Counted from the stretch's first letter, positions 8,454-16,753 are shown. The stretch is DNA of 35,756 bases from Nitrosotalea sp. (GCA_023251795.1 JAHEYD010000011.1:1-35756); one strand, 5' to 3'. Numbers and translations are program-made. Notes: generated from the letters alone by a model not told the origin.

Positions 8454-8763
8454 AACCATCCCAGCCCATGTGTGGCATGCTTGAAAGTGGAATCCAAAAT
8501 GCCGCCATAAATGCGACTTCAATACCACTAATTATTATTCCAAGCCAGAGACAGTTTTTTGCCAATTTTGGATCATCGTCTCGTATAACAAAGTATGCAA
8601 TTACACCACCTATTATATGAAAAAATATAGGAAGCAAAAACCACCATTTGCTTCTTGCCTTTGTTGTATGAGGAATATTTGTTTCACCTAGCTGTTTTCC
8701 GCATTTGGGGCAAAAACTACTTTCAGACGGCACTTCATTTCCGCACGAAGAGCAAAATGTCAT
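8437..8763 (-). CDS. Zinc-ribbon membrane protein
   Basis: The 108-residue product begins with a zinc ribbon (MTFCSSCGNE, then SSFCPKCGKQ: two CxxC pairs). A basic linker and two membrane segments follow (WWFLLPIFFHIIGGVIAYFVI and LWLGIIISGIEVAFMAAFW). I chose ATG 8763 because the ribbon begins there; an upstream start at 8796 would add eleven unconserved residues. The N-terminal zinc ribbon plus C-terminal helices is a common archaeal layout without one fixed role. The first helix region is rich in Trp and Pro. It is convergent with, and overlaps by 17 bases, the preceding secreted-protein gene. Confidence 0.72.
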   Translation of the reverse strand: MTFCSSCGNEVPSESSFCPKCGKQLGETNIPHTTKARSKWWFLLPIFFHIIGGVIAYFVIRDDDPKLAKNCLWLGIIISGIEVAFMAAFWIPLSSMPHMGWDGFMLYL

Positions 8764-8863
8764 TACTATACTTTTTTGAACTGTAATAAAAATCAAGATT
8801 TCGTCAAAGTTTATCGCTATCTTTTGGTTTTTTGCTCAAGACGGGCTCCAATGGTTCAACCTT

Positions 8864-9505
8864 TCATACTGAATATTTTAGAAGATTGTTTTTCTCGGCA
8901 TAACTAAAATCATATACCTTAACATACCTTGTTTTATTTTCCCATAAATTCTTAAAATCTTCAACCTTTGTTTCAACTCTTGATTTGTCATCCCAGGAGG
9001 TAAAGACATCAATTGATTCAAAGTTTCTATTTTGGTTGGAAAACGTTTCATTTGCTGTTCCGCTAAAAGCCACCATGTTATTTTCTGAATCTTTGAAAAC
9101 ACCTATGTTTTCTGAAAACGTTACACAGATATCAGTGTCAGGAATTGCTATTTTAATTTCTAAATTTTTATTATGTATGATTTTTCTTAAAATCTCAATA
9201 TTTTTACCATCAACTATAGCATGATTAGTTGTACTTTTTTCCTTACTTTCATCATGAAATGCTTTTGATAGAAGAGATAGATCATCTGGTCTGAACCTAT
9301 GACTAGTTATGATTCTGATCCTTGCGTTGTTATTCGCAAAGTTTGTAAAACCAGCCCAAAGAGTACTGATGCTTTTTGCTGTAACATATTGTATGGCCCT
9401 ATCGAATTGGATACAGTTACTAAGGCAGGGAACAAAAAATTCTGAAACTAAATCGTTTCTATCCGATCTGTACTCTTGCTTTAAGTGTAAACTTTGCAGG
9501 CTCAA
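8864..9505 (-). CDS. PLD-like N-terminal domain stub with lost HKD motif
   Basis: The 213 residues match the N-terminal phospholipase-D-like module that usually precedes a DEAD/DEAH helicase in defence-related proteins. The marks are LKQEYRSDRNDLVSEFFVPCL, FANNNARIRIITSH, VAFSGTANET, NFESIDVFTSWDD and FKNLWENKT. In that family the nuclease motif has the form HxK(x4)D just before the GxxNET segment. Here the same place reads F-S-E-N-I-G-V-F-K-D, so His and Lys are Ser and Asn. The frame stops (LLKYSV) exactly where the helicase would begin, and no helicase frame follows. It is therefore either a decayed remnant or a catalytically dead stand-alone binding protein. The TTG start at 9505 agrees with the usual family N-terminus. 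The frame is otherwise intact. Confidence 0.65.
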   Translation of the reverse strand: MSLQSLHLKQEYRSDRNDLVSEFFVPCLSNCIQFDRAIQYVTAKSISTLWAGFTNFANNNARIRIITSHRFRPDDLSLLSKAFHDESKEKSTTNHAIVDGKNIEILRKIIHNKNLEIKIAIPDTDICVTFSENIGVFKDSENNMVAFSGTANETFSNQNRNFESIDVFTSWDDKSRVETKVEDFKNLWENKTRYVKVYDFSYAEKNNLLKYSV

Positions 9506-9720
9506 CGACAGAAAAAACCTTTGCTTGTTATTTAAAGTTGAGAAATAAGATCGTGATTATGTATGATTCCAGTTTATTCACAATATCATAGCTTGATATG
9601 ATCAAATAATCATCTTGGTCATATTTGGACCCACTTTTGAAGGAAAGTTATTTTTTGCGTTGTTTTATTCTAATAATTACAATTATTGAAAGTTGTAAAG
9701 ATTTCTTTTAAAAAAAGTCA

Positions 9721-10074
9721 TCACAATCCGCCACCTGGAATTTCACTTAGCTCAATGTCATATCCGCTAGGGTCACTAATGTAAATTGACCGTGATTTTT
9801 CAAATTGGACAGGACCATCGTAGAAGACTTTGACACCTAATGATTTGCACTTTTCCATTATCTCATCAAAATTTTCTATATTAAATCCAAAATGAGCAAT
9901 TCCACCTTCAGGTGACATTTGAGGATCCTCGTAAAGACAGAGTTTGACGTGATCATTTCCAATAATTTTTGATTTGTGTTCTGGCTGTTCTTTTTTTACT
10001 TCAAATCCAAAAAGATTCTTGTAAAATTCTACACTTTCTTCTAGGTTTTTGACAGTCATGTTGACATGATCCAT
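9721..10074 (-). CDS. VOC-family (glyoxalase-like) protein
   Basis: The 117-residue protein has two beta-alpha-beta-beta-beta modules of the vicinal oxygen chelate superfamily. Likely metal ligands are His3 (MDHVNMTV), the His in GGIAHFGFNI and the Glu in GYDIELSE. The motif LEESVEFYKNLFGFEV is typical of lyase and dioxygenase members. I chose ATG 10074 because the VOC fold starts there; an upstream frame to 10203 would run into the preceding gene. It lies 28 bases after the split-barrel protein gene on the same strand, so both are probably cotranscribed. Substrate unknown; a metal-dependent lyase, dioxygenase or epimerase activity is possible. Confidence 0.8.
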   Translation of the reverse strand: MDHVNMTVKNLEESVEFYKNLFGFEVKKEQPEHKSKIIGNDHVKLCLYEDPQMSPEGGIAHFGFNIENFDEIMEKCKSLGVKVFYDGPVQFEKSRSIYISDPSGYDIELSEIPGGGL

Positions 10075-10102
10075 TGAAGATACCTTTAATGTTCTTGACA
10101 AA

Positions 10103-10564
10103 TTAGTTACCAAATGACCAAGCGGAGAAAAACTTTGGAGTAATCTCAAGTACTGCTTCGTTTCCTTGTCGTATCTCATTGATAATCCATCTACCAATGT
10201 CATTTTCTAAACTTCCCATGTACTTTGTAATGATCTTCTCCGCGATTTTAATATTGGAGTTAATATCATCAAGTGATTTTATGTTACCTTTTCCTTTCAC
10301 ACCCTTGTATGGAAACGATTCATCATCGATGGAAAAATAGACAGTCTTTTGTCGTAACGCATTGTTGGCTTTTTTTGATTTTTTTGGTGTTACGATGTAG
10401 AGCTTGTCATTTTCAAAGATATACCATATTGGGTGGATGTTTGGTTCTCCCTTTTCATCTATTGTTCCTAACTGTAGGTTTAGTCTAGATTTTCCAAGAA
10501 ATTCCCTTACTTGTTGTTCGGTCAGCAGTTGGCCAAGACCTGGAATTGCGTTAATTATCTTCAT
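10103..10564 (-). CDS. FMN/F420-binding split-barrel (PPOX family) protein
   Basis: The 153-residue protein has the pyridoxamine-5'-phosphate-oxidase-like fold: LTEQQVREFLGKSRLNLQLGTID, then GEPNIHPIWYIFENDKLYIVT, and KKSKKANNALRQKTVYFSID, with K-G-V-K-G-K-G-N leading the next strand. Such proteins reduce small molecules with F420 or FMN; the short length and basic KKSKK region fit the F420-type archaeal group (inference). It is followed after 28 bases by a VOC protein gene. Dispersed motif copy B lies 105 bases upstream of its ATG. Substrate unknown. Confidence 0.75.
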   Translation of the reverse strand: MKIINAIPGLGQLLTEQQVREFLGKSRLNLQLGTIDEKGEPNIHPIWYIFENDKLYIVTPKKSKKANNALRQKTVYFSIDDESFPYKGVKGKGNIKSLDDINSNIKIAEKIITKYMGSLENDIGRWIINEIRQGNEAVLEITPKFFSAWSFGN

Positions 10565-10668
10565 GATGAAAATAACCCACTCTGGCTTAAAACAATTTAT
10601 TCACTAGGTCACTGATTAGCGGTTCTGATTTGCATCTTAGTTACATGTAGACAAAAAGTCTTATGAAT

Positions 10669-10691
10669 TTAGAGATTGTTGAAAAATTGTA
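10669..10691 (+). repeat. Dispersed 23-bp intergenic motif, copy B
   Basis: This copy reads TTAGAGATTG at the start and AAATTGTA at the end, with TTGAA in place of CTGAT in the middle. It lies 36 bases past the stop of the secreted-protein gene at 10727 and about 105 bases before the split-barrel gene. Confidence 0.5.
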
Positions 10692-10726
10692 ACAAGGATT
10701 ATTTACCAAGTTTTCTAAAAAAAAAT

Positions 10727-11404
10727 TTAGGGATGAATTACGTCAACATATCCAGTTTTTGCGTTGTACAAAGAACCCCATGAAGAACTGCCAAGATCCA
10801 TTGTGACATCTCCACTTATTGTACCTGTTGCAGTTGCTTGTCTGTAAAATGAGACATAGTTTCCATTGTACATATAGTCACCAGATCGGTAGTGGTAGCT
10901 GCTCTTTCCTGATGAGTAATCACCTTCTCCTGTCCAGTCAATGTTTACGGTTATGGTGTGATCAGATTCTGTAAGATAGTTCTGACCTGTTAGTGTTGCA
11001 TCAAGTGTTGCACCATCCAGTCTTCCCTGTGTTTGAAAGTTTTCAGATGTGATTGTTCCGTATCCAAAGTACTCTTGAATTGGAACATACTCGTTCCAGC
11101 AATACTGCTCTCCATCATACTCGTAACAAACCTCGTCACCTAGCTTGTACTGGTATATTCCAACATATAATACAGAGTCAGTGAAAGTATCTGATTTTTG
11201 TCTTGACGCTGAATCTGTTGCAAAGATGTAGACGTTGGTATATACTTCGTCTTGTTCAAAATACCAAGCTGCGTCGGCAGATTGCCCTTTGTATCTTATG
11301 TTTGTTGTCTGTGCATCAGCAAACGAGATTGTGTTTGCAATAAGCAGGACAGATGCAAAAAGAGATATTGCTGCGTATCTTGTTATCTGTTTTGTCATTA
11401 ACAT
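10727..11404 (-). CDS. Secreted beta-rich protein, unknown function
   Basis: The 225-residue product has a signal peptide of about 32 residues (AISLFASVLLIANTISFADA). A Tyr/Ser/Thr-rich beta domain follows, with repeated strand-like segments (ADAAWYFEQDEVYTNVYIFA, SVLYVGIYQYKLGDEVCYEYDG, TATGTISGDVTMDLG). Two Cys eight residues apart in CYEYDGEQYC probably form a disulfide. I recognise no family. ATG 11404 or the one two codons later (MTKQ) may be the start. Aromatic-rich exported beta proteins of this size occur repeatedly in thaumarchaeal genomes, usually unnamed. Confidence 0.65.
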   Translation of the reverse strand: MLMTKQITRYAAISLFASVLLIANTISFADAQTTNIRYKGQSADAAWYFEQDEVYTNVYIFATDSASRQKSDTFTDSVLYVGIYQYKLGDEVCYEYDGEQYCWNEYVPIQEYFGYGTITSENFQTQGRLDGATLDATLTGQNYLTESDHTITVNIDWTGEGDYSSGKSSYHYRSGDYMYNGNYVSFYRQATATGTISGDVTMDLGSSSWGSLYNAKTGYVDVIHP

Positions 11405-11507
11405 CTAAGAAATTTCAAGTCTTTATGACAATGAGATAATAAATGATGACTTGGACTAGCTCAAATTTTGACACATGAACATCAATAGACCAAAAAATGC
11501 CAGATTG

Positions 11508-11530
11508 GTTGAGATTGCTGATAAATTATA
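11508..11530 (+). repeat. Dispersed 23-bp intergenic motif, copy C
   Basis: This copy has GAGATTGCTGATAAATT in common with copy D and differs mainly at its two ends. It lies 41 bases past the stop of the 54-residue membrane-protein gene and about 104 bases before the start of the secreted protein at 11404. Confidence 0.6.
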
Positions 11531-11570
11531 ATTAAATTTTACAAAAAGTGATTTGAACTAAAATTTTTGA

Positions 11571-11735
11571 TTACTTTTCATCGTCTTCTTTAAAATCAGT
11601 CAAGTCTGGTTGAATTTCTGTAAACGGATCAGAAACAGCTTGAGATTCTTTTCTTCTTTTAATATACAAGCTAATTGCAGCCGCTGTCATTCCTCCAAAT
11701 AAAAAGACGCCTGTTACAATCCACTCTACATTCAT
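11571..11735 (-). CDS. Small single-helix membrane protein, 54 aa
   Basis: The 54-codon frame reads MNVEWIVTGVFLFGGMTAAA, then ISLYIKRRKE and an acidic tail ending DFKEDDEK. One membrane segment (residues 4-24) is followed by a basic KRRK stop-transfer and a polar C-terminus, so the tail is probably cytosolic. Its ATG overlaps the stop of the upstream 45-residue gene as ATGA, which indicates translational coupling. It is too short for a standard ORF listing, but the clear topology and overlap support it. No family recognised. Confidence 0.6.
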   Translation of the reverse strand: MNVEWIVTGVFLFGGMTAAAISLYIKRRKESQAVSDPFTEIQPDLTDFKEDDEK

Positions 11736-11869
11736 AGCGATTTGAACTTCTTCATTGCCTCTTTTGCAAGTTTTTCTAAATCATCTGTTGTGATTTTGGT
11801 AGGATCATCAGATGCCAAAGCCTTGTTGTAATCATCTTCTGTGGTTTTCATTTTCTTTTTTTCTTCCAT
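11732..11869 (-). CDS. Small charged protein, 45 aa
   Basis: The 45-codon frame begins MEEKKKMKTTEDDYNKALAS and ends KLAKEAMKKFKSL. It is entirely charged and helical with no membrane segment. It starts at ATG 11869 with a TATA-like TTTTATTA about 27 bases upstream, which fits a leaderless archaeal promoter. The stop overlaps the start of the downstream membrane protein by ATGA. Together they look like a two-gene unit, perhaps a small membrane complex. Function unknown. Confidence 0.55.
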   Translation of the reverse strand: MEEKKKMKTTEDDYNKALASDDPTKITTDDLEKLAKEAMKKFKSL

Positions 11870-12021
11870 GATATCATAATTAATCATCCCAATAATAAAA
11901 GATCATGCATAGACAATAAACGACAAACATCTAGTCTGGTAGAAAATGATTCAAAAACTGAGTGAACTTGCAAAAAGGCAGATAAAATCAGAGAAATTTT
12001 TGCTTGTAGGAAAAGATAAGA

Positions 12022-12039
12022 TAGAATTTTAAAATTCTA
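12022..12039. repeat. 18-bp perfect palindrome TAGAATTTTAAAATTCTA
   Basis: An exact 18-base palindrome lies in the gap between 11870 and 12073, which holds no convincing gene. It could be a DNA-binding site or arise by chance from AT-rich sequence. Confidence 0.35.
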
Positions 12040-12073
12040 AATCTCCATTTTTATATCATAACATGATTTCTGA

Positions 12074-12190
12074 TTAAACAGCTTGTGCCTCGATTCCACA
12101 TAAAGAACACTTTTCAAGAAATATGTTTACTGGCTTCCAGGCATGCTTTCCAGTTTCAGATTTTGAACATTTTGTTTTAATTTTTTTCAT
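12074..12190 (-). CDS. Small Cys/His zinc-binding-like protein, 38 aa
   Basis: The 38-residue product from ATG 12190 has C8, H16, C28 and C31: KCSKSETGKHAWKPVN, then KCSLCGIEA. This looks like one zinc knuckle. The frame extends upstream to 12265, but the added residues are hydrophobic and AT-driven, so I reject the longer form. It is similar in size and ligand type to the protein at 218-340 but differs in sequence. Role unknown. Confidence 0.55.
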   Translation of the reverse strand: MKKIKTKCSKSETGKHAWKPVNIFLEKCSLCGIEAQAV

Positions 12191-12312
12191 TTTGAGAAAT
12201 AACACAGAAATATGATATATTATGAGGGAAGTAATGAAATAGAAATACAAGTTTTCAAAGGACAAACAGTCAAAATCGAATGATCTACTATTACTGTTTA
12301 CGTTAATGAAAA

Positions 12313-13776
12313 TTAAACTCGAATTATCCGCTGTTCAACCAGATACTGAATTCCTTTCACAAAATCAGTATCTGAGATCTGTCCTTGGGACCACCACTTT
12401 GCGTTAATTTTAAACCATTCTGGAACATTTCTTTGTGTAGCTATAGACGATTTTGGTTTGAGATCTTGTATCTCTATTGTTCCTTGCTTTATCATGTACT
12501 CTATACTGTTTGTAAAATCAGATTCTCCGATTAACCCTTCAGAAAACCATTTTGCATATTTTCTAACCCAGTCTGGAATTTTTAGTGAATTGACCCCAGC
12601 CTCTGATTGAGTTTGAGAATCCAATCGTGGGACAGAGCCAGGTTGAGCTGTTCCTGTTTCATCACCCTTATCAACTACATCAAAAAACACATCCGCGTTT
12701 TTATCATGATTTTCCATGTAGTATGCTTCTATGCGGTATGTACCTTTTTGAGAATTTGAATCAAACTGTATGATTGTCTCAAAGTGCCCATTTCTTGTAG
12801 GAGTGATTTTCAGTACATATGTAGTTGAATCAGGGTTGAATACCACCAGATAAACTGGGATTCCTCTAAGAAAAATTCCTTCTGAAACATCCCCTGCAAT
12901 CGTGAGAGTTTCTTTCTTGTATCTTTCTACTTGTAAAACATCGTGGCTTAGCTCAATACTATCAAATGGAAATACTGGAATTACTTCGGGTTTTCGTGGA
13001 ATAGGTTGTGGAATTGGGGATGGGGTGGAAGGCGGGGGTGCTGGTTTTGGTGAGAACGCGTAAAAACCATCTGTTCCATAAATTGCACGTACTTTTTCGA
13101 CGTCATTATTTGTTATTTTTTGCAGGCTTGGATTAAAATGAAGTGTAGGAATCATCACAGATGGAGGCGGGTCCGTAGTAAACCACTTTTTGTTTACTTC
13201 ATTATCATCTGAGATATAATGATCTAAACTGATTGTATGTCCTATTTCATGAAGTAAGATGGTAAAAATTTGATCGTTTGATCTGTATGAACTTTCATCA
13301 TAACATTGTATCTTACTTCCGCTGCTCGTAGGACACAAAGTCGGTGTAAGGTAAAATATCTCAACTACATTAGGAGGATATTTGAATAGTCCTGCTATCT
13401 CAAATTTAAATTCAGTCTCATCAGGATATGGCTTGAAAACAATAGGAATGTCGCAGTTTGAAGATTGGTACTCCTCTTCTGATGTTACTTGGACGTAGTC
13501 CATTTCCCAAATAGATGTGTTAAAAGTTTCTGAGGATTGAAGGCTGTCCTTCCAATCACTGACTGCAACTTTTGCCATACTCAACCAATTTTCTTTCTGT
13601 GTCGATGATACGCTTGAATCATTGATATCAATACCACAGTATGTAGGAGGTGCCTCGAGTCTGAAGGAATTGCTTGGAAACGAGATTTCCAAAGAGGATG
13701 CTTCTTTTGCATTTAAAAAGGATAAAGCGAATATGGCCAGAATGCAAATTATGATAAATGTTCTTGGAATTTCCAA
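12313..13776 (-). CDS. Secreted metzincin (matrixin-like) metalloprotease
   Basis: This is a 487-residue exported zinc protease. A signal peptide (residues 1-24) is followed by a catalytic domain with the metzincin motif HEIGHTISLDH (H176, E177, H180, H186) and a Met-turn at M208 (SVMIP). A Pro-rich linker (about 243-268, PAPPPSTPSPIPQPIP) leads to a beta-sandwich (about 270-370). Two copies of the thaumarchaeal WIKNNAxWW unit end the protein (about 400-487: IPDWVRKYAKWFSEG and VPEWFKINAKWWSQG). The last unit nearly equals one in the protein at 7743-8453, so both may use the same surface-anchoring partner. Family knowledge: metzincins cleave extracellular proteins. The TTG start at 13776 is chosen because it gives the signal peptide. 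Confidence 0.85.
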   Translation of the reverse strand: MEIPRTFIIICILAIFALSFLNAKEASSLEISFPSNSFRLEAPPTYCGIDINDSSVSSTQKENWLSMAKVAVSDWKDSLQSSETFNTSIWEMDYVQVTSEEEYQSSNCDIPIVFKPYPDETEFKFEIAGLFKYPPNVVEIFYLTPTLCPTSSGSKIQCYDESSYRSNDQIFTILLHEIGHTISLDHYISDDNEVNKKWFTTDPPPSVMIPTLHFNPSLQKITNNDVEKVRAIYGTDGFYAFSPKPAPPPSTPSPIPQPIPRKPEVIPVFPFDSIELSHDVLQVERYKKETLTIAGDVSEGIFLRGIPVYLVVFNPDSTTYVLKITPTRNGHFETIIQFDSNSQKGTYRIEAYYMENHDKNADVFFDVVDKGDETGTAQPGSVPRLDSQTQSEAGVNSLKIPDWVRKYAKWFSEGLIGESDFTNSIEYMIKQGTIEIQDLKPKSSIATQRNVPEWFKINAKWWSQGQISDTDFVKGIQYLVEQRIIRV

Positions 13777-13981
13777 TTCATACCATAAAATATTGGACCA
13801 AAATAAACATCTTGTGTAATCAAAATTAAACTGGACATAAAATTACTAGCCAATATAAATAAAGTTTCAAAAAGACTCCTTGCCTTTGTTATCTTCCAAA
13901 AAAATGTCTGATTTGTAACTTGAAATTTATCTTTTCCAAAATCGGAATAATTGTTAAATATTATGCAAATTGCGTGGTTAC

Positions 13982-14362
13982 ATGGACAAAGTAATCCATT
14001 TTGAGATCCCAACAGACGATGTAAAGCGCGCGCAGGATTTTTACAAAAATATCTTTGGTTGGAAGATAGTCGAAGTGCCTGGAATGGACTATTATTTTGT
14101 AACTACAGTAGAGGCTGATCAAAACATGGTTCCAAAAGAGCCAGGCGCCATAAATGGAGGCATGCTAAAGCGCAGTGTACCAGGTGAACAGCCAATAATT
14201 GTGATTCAGGTCACATCAATTGACGAGCATCTCAAAAAGATATCAAATAACGGAGGCAAACTCATTTTGCCAAAGATGGCAGTTGGCAGCTTTGGATTTT
14301 ATGCAAGGGTTGCAGATACGGAGGGAAATGTAATTGGATTGTGGGAAACCCCACATCATTGA
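13982..14362 (+). CDS. VOC-family protein
   Basis: The 126-residue protein is a glyoxalase/bleomycin-resistance-like VOC member: MDKVIHFEIPTDDVKRAQDF, then YKNIFGWKIVEVPGMDYYFV, a Gly-rich AINGGMLKRS segment, and YARVADTEGNVIGLWETP at the end. The VIHFEIPTDD / FYKNIFGW / DTEGNVIGLWE set is that of the large bacterial and archaeal group often linked to stress responses. I start at ATG 13982; a TTG four codons earlier is possible. The putative ligands are H6 and the final Glu of GLWE. Its neighbours run on the opposite strand, so it is monocistronic. Substrate unknown. Confidence 0.8.
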   Translation: MDKVIHFEIPTDDVKRAQDFYKNIFGWKIVEVPGMDYYFVTTVEADQNMVPKEPGAINGGMLKRSVPGEQPIIVIQVTSIDEHLKKISNNGGKLILPKMAVGSFGFYARVADTEGNVIGLWETPHH

Positions 14363-14413
14363 TTTCTTGCTAGATTGTAAATAATTGATTTGTAAAAAAT
14401 TAATGCCATGTTC

Positions 14414-14617
14414 TTAGCATCTAGGGCAGTTTTTAGCAATGCTTTTCTTTGCAGATTTATTCATTATAAAATGAAATAGGATCAAAGGCAAGAAGACTGC
14501 AGCTGAAATAACTGCAAGTATTGGTTTGTTTAAAAACAAAAGATATCCTGTCACGCCAATAGCAGTCATGAGCTCAATGTAAGTGCATGTGCACAACAAG
14601 AGAAACTTTTCTTTCAT
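14414..14617 (-). CDS. Small two-helix membrane protein with C-terminal CxxC
   Basis: The 67-residue product has two membrane segments (residues 5-28 and 32-52) and a basic C-terminus ending KNCPRC. The CPRC end, together with CTC near residue 9, may bind metal or form disulfides (inference). It follows msrA-msrB on the same strand, 75 bases after msrB, so read-through is possible. No family recognised. Confidence 0.5.
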   Translation of the reverse strand: MKEKFLLLCTCTYIELMTAIGVTGYLLFLNKPILAVISAAVFLPLILFHFIMNKSAKKSIAKNCPRC

Positions 14618-14692
14618 GGCATCACCACATCAGAATAATATTAAACTAATTTTCCAGATCATATCCAGATTGACAGTACTAGTCTGCCAAGA

Positions 14693-15079
14693 TTATTCTT
14701 TTTCTAACTTTAATGCACAAGAATTTATGCAGTATCTCATTCCTGTAGGTCCTGGTCCGTCATCAAATACATGCCCAAGATGAGCTCCGCACTTGTCGCA
14801 TGTGACTTCGATTCTTTGCATGAAATGACTGTTGTCGGCATGATCTGATATGGATTCGCCAATTGGTTTTGTAAAGCTTGGCCATCCTGTACCAGAGTCA
14901 AACTTGTCGTCAGACTTGAATAACATATTACCACAGCAGACGCACTTGTACACGCCTTTGTCCTTTGTGTTCACATATTGCCCAGTAAATGCCATCTCAG
15001 TTCCTTTTTTCCGTGTTACATTGTATTGTTCATCGGTAAGATGTTTTTTCCATTCGTCATCACTTTTTAAGACTTTCAT
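14693..15079 (-). CDS. msrB: Peptide methionine-R-sulfoxide reductase MsrB
   Basis: The 128-residue protein matches MsrB: a zinc site of C46/C49 (KCVCCGN) and C94/C97 (TCDKCGAH), the fold motif [30 protein letters not shown], and catalytic C117 in RYC. C121 (NSCAL), four residues beyond it, is where many members have Ala. MsrB reduces the R form of methionine sulfoxide in proteins, with thioredoxin. It starts 15 bases after the end of msrA on the same strand, so the two cover both sulfoxide stereoisomers from one transcript. Confidence 0.95.
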   Translation of the reverse strand: MKVLKSDDEWKKHLTDEQYNVTRKKGTEMAFTGQYVNTKDKGVYKCVCCGNMLFKSDDKFDSGTGWPSFTKPIGESISDHADNSHFMQRIEVTCDKCGAHLGHVFDDGPGPTGMRYCINSCALKLEKE

Positions 15080-15094
15080 AAATTCAATCCCACC

Positions 15095-15595
15095 TTACTC
15101 TGTGTGGGGCAGCGTATAGCAGCTACCGCCACCTATTTTCATGTAGTACTTTTGATGATACTCTTCAGCTTTGTAAAATGTCGATGTTGGAATGACATCA
15201 GTGACAATTTCGTTTTTGAATTTGCCAGACTTTTGTAAAGCTTCCTTTGACTTGAGAGCAATTGCTTCCTGTTCTGGTGTATGAAATGCAATCATGGAGC
15301 GGTACTGTGAGCCTACATCTGGTCCTTGTCTGTTGAGCGTGGTTGGATCATGAATAGACCAGAATACATCAAGCAGTCTTTCATATGAAACTACAGCTGG
15401 ATCGAATTCTATCTGGACAGCTTCTGCGTGTCCTGTTTTGTGTGAGCAAACATCATGGTACGTTGGGTTCTTTGATGTACCCCCAGTATATCCTACCATG
15501 GTAGACTTGACTCCCATTATAGGCCTGAAGGCTTCTTCTACACCCCAAAAACAACCTGCCGCAAATGTCGCCAATTGGGAATTATTTTTGTTCAT
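15095..15595 (-). CDS. msrA: Peptide methionine-S-sulfoxide reductase MsrA
   Basis: The 166-residue protein has the MsrA motif GCFWGVE with catalytic C15, then [36 protein letters not shown] and [17 protein letters not shown]. The C-terminal [10 protein letters not shown] carries a Cys that may resolve the sulfenic acid. I start at ATG 15595 rather than the upstream in-frame 15646, because conserved sequence begins there. It reduces the S form of methionine sulfoxide. It is the first gene of an msrA-msrB unit; one resolving Cys outside the usual C-terminal pair leaves the recycling path uncertain. Confidence 0.95.
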   Translation of the reverse strand: MNKNNSQLATFAAGCFWGVEEAFRPIMGVKSTMVGYTGGTSKNPTYHDVCSHKTGHAEAVQIEFDPAVVSYERLLDVFWSIHDPTTLNRQGPDVGSQYRSMIAFHTPEQEAIALKSKEALQKSGKFKNEIVTDVIPTSTFYKAEEYHQKYYMKIGGGSCYTLPHTE

Positions 15596-15724
15596 GGTAT
15601 CAGTTATGCTTCTCTGTATAATTAGATTGTTCCAGATTAATTCCAAATTAGCTTGAAGATCAAAGACAACGTGGTGATCATAAAACAGTCAGATGTCACT
15701 AAACCATATGAAACCTGATCGAAA

Positions 15725-16678
15725 TTAGTTTTTCGTGGACTGTTGCTGTTCAAGCTCGTATAGTTTTTCAATTCTTTTAAACGTCAGCGGATGGGTTCTA
15801 AAAATTTCACCAAACTTGCTGTAGCTGCTTTTTCTTTCCCAGTCCATTGCTTTTTCTATCTCCTCTTCTGAAATTTTCTGGTCTTCATAATATGAAGCGA
15901 ATTTAGAGACCTCGTAACTTGATGCAACCGGATCAACTGCATAAAACGACCGCAGTGTCGAACTCTGTGCTTCCCGTTTTTGTAGGCTCAGTCCATAGGT
16001 TATTTTTGCCAACCCATTTGCAAGAAAAGTTGGTCTTACTTGATGCCCTGCAAAATTGTCTGCATAATACTCTCGAAGCCTTGAAAAATACAAGATGAGA
16101 AGATTTGTAATAAAGTAAACAGCAAATGCACCTATTCCTATAAGAACTGCAGCGCCTCCCTGGTTTCTTGACCTATTAAACATGGTAGACATTGCGATAA
16201 AATATGCAATTGTTGGAATCACAGAAACAACTGTCATTACAACCATGTCGTTGTGTTTGATGTGGCCTATCTCATGTGCAATTACTCCCTTTACCTCATC
16301 AGGGTTTAGTGTGATTAGCAGGCCGCGTGTTAAAGTAAGTGTGGCAGACTTGTTTGTCCTCCCAAAAACAAATGCATTTGGCATACCCATGTTTGCGACT
16401 GTTATTTTTGGCACCCTTACATTGTTTTTGAAACAAATATCTTGCACTGCCTGTTCTATCCAAGGAAATTCGTCTTTTTCCAGCGGCCTCATGTTTGTAC
16501 TCCAGCGAACAATGACAGGACCTATTGCCCACTGGAAAAGACCCAAGAGAATTGCCATTCCAACCGTTCCGTAAATTCCAATGTTAAAATAAAATGCCAG
16601 ACCCGCAAGTAAAGCAAAAAGCAAGCCAAATACTAGGATCATCGTAAGGCTCATCGATGCTACTAGTTTTCCGATCAT
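15725..16678 (-). CDS. htpX: HtpX-like M48 membrane metalloprotease
   Basis: The 317-residue protein has two N-terminal membrane segments (about 8-31 and 34-58), then the zinc motif HEIGHIKHND (H135, E136, H139). Two further membrane segments follow (about 145-165 and 176-198), and the third ligand is E203 in SRLREYYAD. Order and spacing match HtpX/Ste24-type M48 peptidases, which degrade misfolded membrane proteins. The substrate segment NAFVFGRTNKSATLTLTRGLL is well kept. It stands alone between msrA and the HxlR gene. Confidence 0.9.
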   Translation of the reverse strand: MIGKLVASMSLTMILVFGLLFALLAGLAFYFNIGIYGTVGMAILLGLFQWAIGPVIVRWSTNMRPLEKDEFPWIEQAVQDICFKNNVRVPKITVANMGMPNAFVFGRTNKSATLTLTRGLLITLNPDEVKGVIAHEIGHIKHNDMVVMTVVSVIPTIAYFIAMSTMFNRSRNQGGAAVLIGIGAFAVYFITNLLILYFSRLREYYADNFAGHQVRPTFLANGLAKITYGLSLQKREAQSSTLRSFYAVDPVASSYEVSKFASYYEDQKISEEEIEKAMDWERKSSYSKFGEIFRTHPLTFKRIEKLYELEQQQSTKN

Positions 16679-16753
16679 CAGACAAATTTCTTTATATCTT
16701 GAATATAATTTGTTCGAGGAAGTATTCTGACAAAATTTTATTGTTATTTCATT

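Noticed and set aside
11946-12032. 28-codon plus frame (MIQKLSELAKRQIKS...)
   Set aside because: Protein-like but very short and ends inside the 18-bp palindrome; not supportable alone.
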